The notes below the pieces were generated by a model. It saw only the letters and a list, made by a program, of their open reading frames with translations. It did no database searches and was not told the DNA's origin. A stretch of 64,000 nucleotides of DNA, from assembly GCF_000024985.1 (NCBI RefSeq), contig NC_013523.1, positions 2,356,001-2,420,000 on the forward strand, read 5' to 3'. Source of the stretch: Sphaerobacter thermophilus DSM 20745 (GTDB lineage Bacteria > Chloroflexota > Chloroflexia > Thermomicrobiales > Thermomicrobiaceae). The position numbers and the translations under genes were made by a program. The first letter of the stretch is position 1; every line of letters starts with the position of its first letter. Shown piece after piece: positions 59,920 through 64,000 of this stretch.

Positions 59920-60648
59920 CTACGCGGATTCCGCGCCACCGTGCGCCGGCGCTTCGGGGTCGATCTTCTTCAGGTAGAGGACCGACGGGTTGGTCCCCAA
60001 CTCGGCCAGAACCTTGTAGCCGCGGGTGGTCGTGTTCGCGATCTGCGCCACCTGGCTTTCCGGATCGTCCAGGTCGCCGAAGACGATGGCACGGGTCGGG
60101 CACGCCTGGGCGCAAGCGGTGTTGACCTCACCGTCGCGCAGCGGCCGGCCTCCATCCAGCCGTGCGTTTTGCTCCGCATTATTGATGCGCTGGATGCAGA
60201 AGGTGCACTTCTCCATCACGCCACGGCTGCGGACCGAGACGTTCGGGTTGAGCTGGTTCTGCAGCGACTCGGGCCACTTCGGCTCCCAGAAGTTGAAGAA
60301 GCGCACGTGCCAGTGGCAGTTGACCGCGCAGTATCGGGTGCCGATGCACCGGTTGTACACCTGCATGTTGATGCCTTCAGGCGTATGGTAGGTGGCGTAC
60401 ACCGGGCAGACCGGCTCGCACGGTGCCTCCGAGCAGTGCATACAGGGCACCGGGATATAGCGCGCCTTGATGTTCGGATACTCCCCATCCCAATAGCGCT
60501 CGACCCGGATCCACTCGATCGCGCGGTGCTGCAGGTAGACCGCCTCGGTATTGATCGGGATGTTGTTCTCCGCCTGGCAGGCCACGACGCACGCCTGGCA
60601 GCCCGTGCATCGATCCAGGTCGATTACCATCCCCCACCGTGGTGACAT
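59920..60648 (-). CDS. Alternative complex III iron-sulfur subunit (ActB2 part)
   Basis: A 242-residue ferredoxin-type subunit. Four cysteine groups are present: CTGCQACVVAC near residue 14; CMHCSEAPCEPVCP near 69; CIGTRYCAVNCHW near 100; and CTFC near 148 with CAQACP near 179, enough for about four iron-sulfur clusters. In many species this domain is fused to the large ActB1 part as one protein; here it is a separate gene 36 bases after actB1. It has no signal peptide and would be carried or anchored with B1 through the membrane subunits. Confidence 0.9.
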   Translation of the reverse strand: MSPRWGMVIDLDRCTGCQACVVACQAENNIPINTEAVYLQHRAIEWIRVERYWDGEYPNIKARYIPVPCMHCSEAPCEPVCPVYATYHTPEGINMQVYNRCIGTRYCAVNCHWHVRFFNFWEPKWPESLQNQLNPNVSVRSRGVMEKCTFCIQRINNAEQNARLDGGRPLRDGEVNTACAQACPTRAIVFGDLDDPESQVAQIANTTTRGYKVLAELGTNPSVLYLKKIDPEAPAHGGAESA

Positions 60649-60684
60649 CGAAACTCCTCTCGGGCTTCCTGTCGCGCGTGCGGC

Positions 60685-62898
60685 CTAGTGCTCCGACGGA
60701 ATGACTTCGATGATCGGCGCACCCTCCAGCTGGAACGCGGGCACCTGGCCCTCGAACCGCGGAAGCCGCACCTTGCGCCCCGTGGTCTCGACGCGGACGC
60801 GGGTCCCGGCCCACGCCAGCGCCCCGGTCTCCGACTCGGTCGCCGGCTCCACCAGATCCAGCGGGTTGATCCCCCGCCCCTTCGCGTAGCGTCCGAAATC
60901 GGTGTGCCCCTGGCCCATGGGCACCGCCGCCACGTCCGGATGCGCCGCCGGGTTGACGTACACCGGCACCTCCGCACTCCCGCGCGGCGTGACCAGTCGC
61001 ACCACGTCGCCCGTGTCCACCCCGAGCCGGTCCGCTGTCGTCGGGTTCAACTCGACCCACGACGACCAGACGGCCGACGTCATTGGGTCGGGCAGCGCCT
61101 GCAGCCAGGGCAGGTTCGCCGTCTCGCCGTACCCGAGCGAGTTGGACGGGAACGGCAGCAGGTAGAGCGGGAACTGGCCCGGATCCCCGGCGTACTCGGG
61201 TTGCGCGGCAGGGGTCGGCGTCTCCGGCGCGTCCGGCGCCGATTCGGCCGTCTCGCTGGTGTCCCACCAGCCGCCCTGCGCCTGCGCCATCACGAAGTAC
61301 TGCTTGGCATCCGGCGCGTCGATGTTCCCCCGGTTGAGCTGCCGCAGCGAATCGACTGCGGCGCGGACCGCATCCTCGTAGGTCGGCCACGGCAGCGAGG
61401 CTCCGGCCGCCGTGGCAGCCTCGATCAGGATGTCCCCCGCCGCCCGGCTGTCCACGAACGGGTTGACCACCGGCTGCTGCAGCGCGACCGCCTGGAACCC
61501 CGGCCCCGGGTCGGGCGCGATCAGGCCCCACGACTCCAGCGTGGTATGCACCGGCAAGATCAGGTCGGCCTGCAGCGTGGTGTCGTCTAGGAAGCTGGAG
61601 AGCGCCACGACCTTGCCGGCGTTGGCCAGCGCTTCCCGGAGCCCGAGCGCCTCGGGCAGCCCGTAGACCGGATCCACGCCGTAGACGATCACGAGCTGGT
61701 AGCGGCCGCTGTTGAGGTCGTTGACCACGCCGCTCCAGTCGCTGTACGGCAGGCCGGACGACGGCCCCGGCACATCCGACTCGAACGGCGGCGGCGGGTT
61801 GAGGATGATTCCGCCTTCCTGTCCGACGCTCCCCACCAGATAGTTGAGCGCGAACACGGCGGTGAGGTTGAACAACCCGTTGGTGTGGGCCGCTGCCAGG
61901 CTCCCGGCGATGGCGACGCTCGGCTGGCCCTCAGCGAAGCGCCGGGCCAGCTCGGTGATCTGCTCGGCGCTGATCCCCGCGGTCTCGGCCACCGCATCCG
62001 GTGCGTACTGGTCGAGTGAGATCCCGCTGTACACCTGCTCGGCCACGGCCCGGTCCACCAGCCCCTCCGAGACCATGACCTGAGCCATCGCCAGCGCGAC
62101 GAGCCCTTCCGTACCCGGGGTGATCGGCAGCCAGCGGTCCGCATTGGCCGCCGAGCCATCCATGCGCGAACTCACATGCCAGTAGGTCCCGCGGACATCC
62201 TCACGACCCTGGCGGAACTCGCCGTACTGGCGGGAGAACTGCACGGGAGAGATCCACGTGTGCAGGAAGTCCGCGCTGAAGCTGACCAGGAAGTTGGTGT
62301 TCGCCAGATCGAGCGTCGGCAGGGTGTCGGTGCCGAAGACGCGCCGCACCGCCTCGCGCAAGACGATGCGATCCTCCGGCTCGTACGTGACGTGCTCGGC
62401 ATCCACCGCCTGGACGAACTCGTTGACGACCTGCCCCATCGGGCCGGACAGCGGCGGAGTGATCACCAGCGTCGCTCCGCGAGCGCCGTTGACGTCGTTG
62501 CCCAGCTCGGTGAGCACGTCCTCCCAGCTCGCGTTCTGGTACTCACCGGAGCCACGCGCCCCGCTGAGCCGCAGCGGCTGGGCGATGCGGTCCGGGTGGT
62601 ACACCTCCTGCACCAGAGCCTGCGCGCGGGCATCGGACGCGCCGAGGTTGGTCGGGAAGTCGGGATTTCCTTCCACCTTCTTGGCGCGGCCCTCGAAGAC
62701 CCTGACGATCAGCCCGCACTCGCCCGCAGCCGTGGCGTACCAGTTGTCGCGCCCGAAGACGAGGTCCACCGGGTTGAGAACCGGACTCTCGATCTTGAAC
62801 TCGCGCTCCGGGTCCCCATCGCCGATGCCGCACCCGGTGAACAGGACCGCGCCGGTCGTCGAGGTCGCGACTAACTTAAGGAAATCTCGCCTTCGCAT
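60685..62898 (-). CDS. actB: Alternative complex III large subunit (molybdopterin-oxidoreductase-like ActB1)
   Basis: A 737-residue subunit homologous to molybdopterin enzymes; in this complex the cofactor is usually absent, and no cysteine or serine ligand of molybdenum stands out here. A twin-arginine start MRRRDFLKLV leads to LFTGC (Cys 23), which looks like a Tat lipoprotein. The body has the family stretches VEGNPDFPTN and LYLLPFPSNSLGYGE. ATG 62898 has GGAAGGG 5-7 nt upstream and begins just before the twin Arg; ATG 62913, overlapping the actA stop, is the alternative. Confidence 0.9.
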   Translation of the reverse strand: MRRRDFLKLVATSTTGAVLFTGCGIGDGDPEREFKIESPVLNPVDLVFGRDNWYATAAGECGLIVRVFEGRAKKVEGNPDFPTNLGASDARAQALVQEVYHPDRIAQPLRLSGARGSGEYQNASWEDVLTELGNDVNGARGATLVITPPLSGPMGQVVNEFVQAVDAEHVTYEPEDRIVLREAVRRVFGTDTLPTLDLANTNFLVSFSADFLHTWISPVQFSRQYGEFRQGREDVRGTYWHVSSRMDGSAANADRWLPITPGTEGLVALAMAQVMVSEGLVDRAVAEQVYSGISLDQYAPDAVAETAGISAEQITELARRFAEGQPSVAIAGSLAAAHTNGLFNLTAVFALNYLVGSVGQEGGIILNPPPPFESDVPGPSSGLPYSDWSGVVNDLNSGRYQLVIVYGVDPVYGLPEALGLREALANAGKVVALSSFLDDTTLQADLILPVHTTLESWGLIAPDPGPGFQAVALQQPVVNPFVDSRAAGDILIEAATAAGASLPWPTYEDAVRAAVDSLRQLNRGNIDAPDAKQYFVMAQAQGGWWDTSETAESAPDAPETPTPAAQPEYAGDPGQFPLYLLPFPSNSLGYGETANLPWLQALPDPMTSAVWSSWVELNPTTADRLGVDTGDVVRLVTPRGSAEVPVYVNPAAHPDVAAVPMGQGHTDFGRYAKGRGINPLDLVEPATESETGALAWAGTRVRVETTGRKVRLPRFEGQVPAFQLEGAPIIEVIPSEH

Positions 62899-62912
62899 CG
62901 CACCCTTCCGCA

Positions 62913-63443
62913 TCAGTAGTGACACACCGCGCAGTCAGTCCGGGCGTTGTTCTGCCGGTGGCAGTCGATGCAGTCCCCCATCCGCAAATCACGGAACTGG
63001 CTGACAGTCGCCATGTCCTCCACCGGACCGTGGCAGGTCGCGCAGTCAAATCCCGCGTTGATGTGCATGGAGTGGACGAACTTGACGTGGTCGGGCATCT
63101 GATGCACCCGGTTCCACTGGATTGGCGTGTTGGATTCAAAGGCTTGGACGAGGCGCTCCAGGTTGGGCTTGTTGGTGGTCGGGACGACCCGGTGGCAGAA
63201 CATACACTGCTCCAGCGCCGGGACCCCGGCTGAAGCCTGCGTGGTGGCGGTGCGGTGGCAGAACGTGCAGTCGAGGCCGAGGGTGTTCACGTGGAACGGG
63301 TGGGTAAAGGCGATCGGCTGAGCTTTCGCCGGCTGGGCCGTCGGACTCAGGAAGTAGCTCCGGGCCAGGATTGCTACCACCGGGATGGCCAGTAGCACCA
63401 GCACGACCAGCCCGAACACCACAGGCCGCAGATATCGTCGCAT
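62913..63443 (-). CDS. actA: Alternative complex III pentaheme cytochrome c
   Basis: A 176-residue cytochrome. One N-terminal helix (about 7-30) anchors it; five CxxCH heme sites follow (CTFCH, CMFCH, CATCH, CIDCH and CAVCH, the last three residues before the stop including the final CHY), with extra His residues such as FTHPFH, VHSMH, for axial ligands. This is the ActA subunit that gathers electrons on the outer face. It is 75 bases after the first gene of the operon and is followed by actB1 with overlapping or adjacent start. Confidence 0.92.
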   Translation of the reverse strand: MRRYLRPVVFGLVVLVLLAIPVVAILARSYFLSPTAQPAKAQPIAFTHPFHVNTLGLDCTFCHRTATTQASAGVPALEQCMFCHRVVPTTNKPNLERLVQAFESNTPIQWNRVHQMPDHVKFVHSMHINAGFDCATCHGPVEDMATVSQFRDLRMGDCIDCHRQNNARTDCAVCHY

Positions 63444-63517
63444 CCCTCTTGCTCCGCTCCGCTCCGCGCTCCGGATCCGCGCACCTCATGCCGGCCACGC
63501 GACCGGTTCGGGATATC

Positions 63518-63808
63518 CTAGATCCACACCTTCTCGTACAGATCAAACAGGACCGACAAGCTACCCACGATGTTCGCCAGCGAGAAGATAGCCCCGACGA
63601 GGAAGATCAGGGAAATGACATACAAGACGGGGCGGACGCGCATTACTCGCTGCGGCAGTTGGCGGGTCGAAACCAGCGAGGGGATCATCGCGTGGGCGAG
63701 GAGCAGGTTGGCAGCGAAGACGACAATGCAAGCGGCGAAGGCCCAGAACCAGATGAGCCCCGAGTTGATCTGCACCCACTGATCAGCTGTCGTCACTTCA
63801 GCGTGCAT
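63518..63808 (-). CDS. Small two-helix membrane protein, first gene of the act operon
   Basis: A 97-residue protein with two helices (about residues 13-37 and 55-80) and otherwise short loops. No family recognised; the helices contain few charged residues apart from one His (LLLAHAM). ATG 63808 has GGGAGGT upstream; the longer frame from 63898 lacks one. It is on the act strand, 74 bases before actA, so it may be an accessory subunit or assembly factor of the complex. Confidence 0.75.
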   Translation of the reverse strand: MHAEVTTADQWVQINSGLIWFWAFAACIVVFAANLLLAHAMIPSLVSTRQLPQRVMRVRPVLYVISLIFLVGAIFSLANIVGSLSVLFDLYEKVWI

Positions 63809-63921
63809 CCAGGACCTCCCTGGGGCTGACCACTCGGCCCTTGGTGTGTTGTTGGTGGCAGACACACAGGACGCAACCGCTCCTCGCTGCCACCACATGG
63901 AGGAACGCGGTTGCCGTGGGT

Positions 63922-63950
63922 AGGATGAAGGGTCGCGCCGATTGTGTCAA
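63922..63950 (-). promoter_or_regulatory. Candidate promoter of the act operon
   Basis: On the minus strand TTGACA (63950-63945) and CATCCT (63927-63922) are 17 bp apart, about 110 nt before the first gene. The -35 is perfect, the -10 weak. Confidence 0.4.
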
Positions 63951-64000
63951 GGCGATCATCCGCTTCGGACGCGTGATCGCTTTCACAACCACGGGAAGGA

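Overview
The window is high-GC bacterial DNA dominated by ordinary chromosomal genes with strong G/C third positions. The gene set suggests a thermophilic Chloroflexota of the Thermomicrobia/Sphaerobacter type: an alternative complex III operon, Rex, a Liv amino-acid transporter, MoxR/DUF58/DUF4129, RecN, and many compound palindromic repeats between genes. The genus is an inference from gene content and repeat style; no rRNA or tRNA gene was seen to confirm it. No CRISPR array, prophage or intact transposase gene is visible.

Layout. 1-6 kb: the cut start of a secreted protein, an unknown acidic protein, small membrane proteins, an MscS channel, and a membrane protein with a roadblock/longin-like C-terminus. 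6-12.5 kb: a SufR-like Fe-S regulator with an AIR-synthase-type enzyme, a stand-alone homodimeric-type pyruvate dehydrogenase E1, and a threonine synthase-like PLP enzyme. 12.7-18.6 kb: a membrane alpha/beta hydrolase and the moxR-DUF58-DUF4129 operon. 18.8-21.5 kb: a YceI protein and its divergent HxlR regulator sharing a palindromic operator, a frameshifted GntR-type regulator remnant, and an aminotransferase. 22-26.4 kb: a two-domain cell-wall hydrolase (M23 plus lytic transglycosylase) with a long Pro/Thr tail, then a metallo-beta-lactamase/double-rhodanese sulfur enzyme. 27-32 kb: a MarR regulator, a 14-helix drug exporter and a DrrAB-type ABC exporter. 32-41.6 kb: a large LuxR-type ATPase regulator, Rex, an XRE regulator, and a DUF2089-MFS-DUF4097 operon. 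42-51 kb: RecN, a DoxX protein and the branched-chain amino-acid transporter (LivK on the plus strand, LivGFHM on the minus strand). 51-55.7 kb: YbaB, a small zinc-ribbon protein, an LLM-class oxidoreductase and a CrtI-like FAD enzyme. 55.8-63.8 kb: the alternative complex III operon on the minus strand (pentaheme cytochrome, split B1/B2 iron-sulfur subunits, two NrfD-type membrane subunits, DUF3341 protein, monoheme cytochrome).

Genes that work together: the act genes form a quinol-oxidising respiratory complex; Liv proteins import amino acids; the MarR-MFS-DrrAB block looks like efflux; Rex would sense NADH/NAD+ and fits a respiratory organism.

The most unusual signal is in the DNA between genes. 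A 232-bp element with 18-bp terminal inverted repeats is present twice at full length (26533-26764 and 46444-46675, opposite orientation) and once as a 90-bp internally deleted copy (18696-18785). Both full copies sit inside another palindromic repeat. This looks like a non-autonomous, MITE-like mobile element targeting hairpins.
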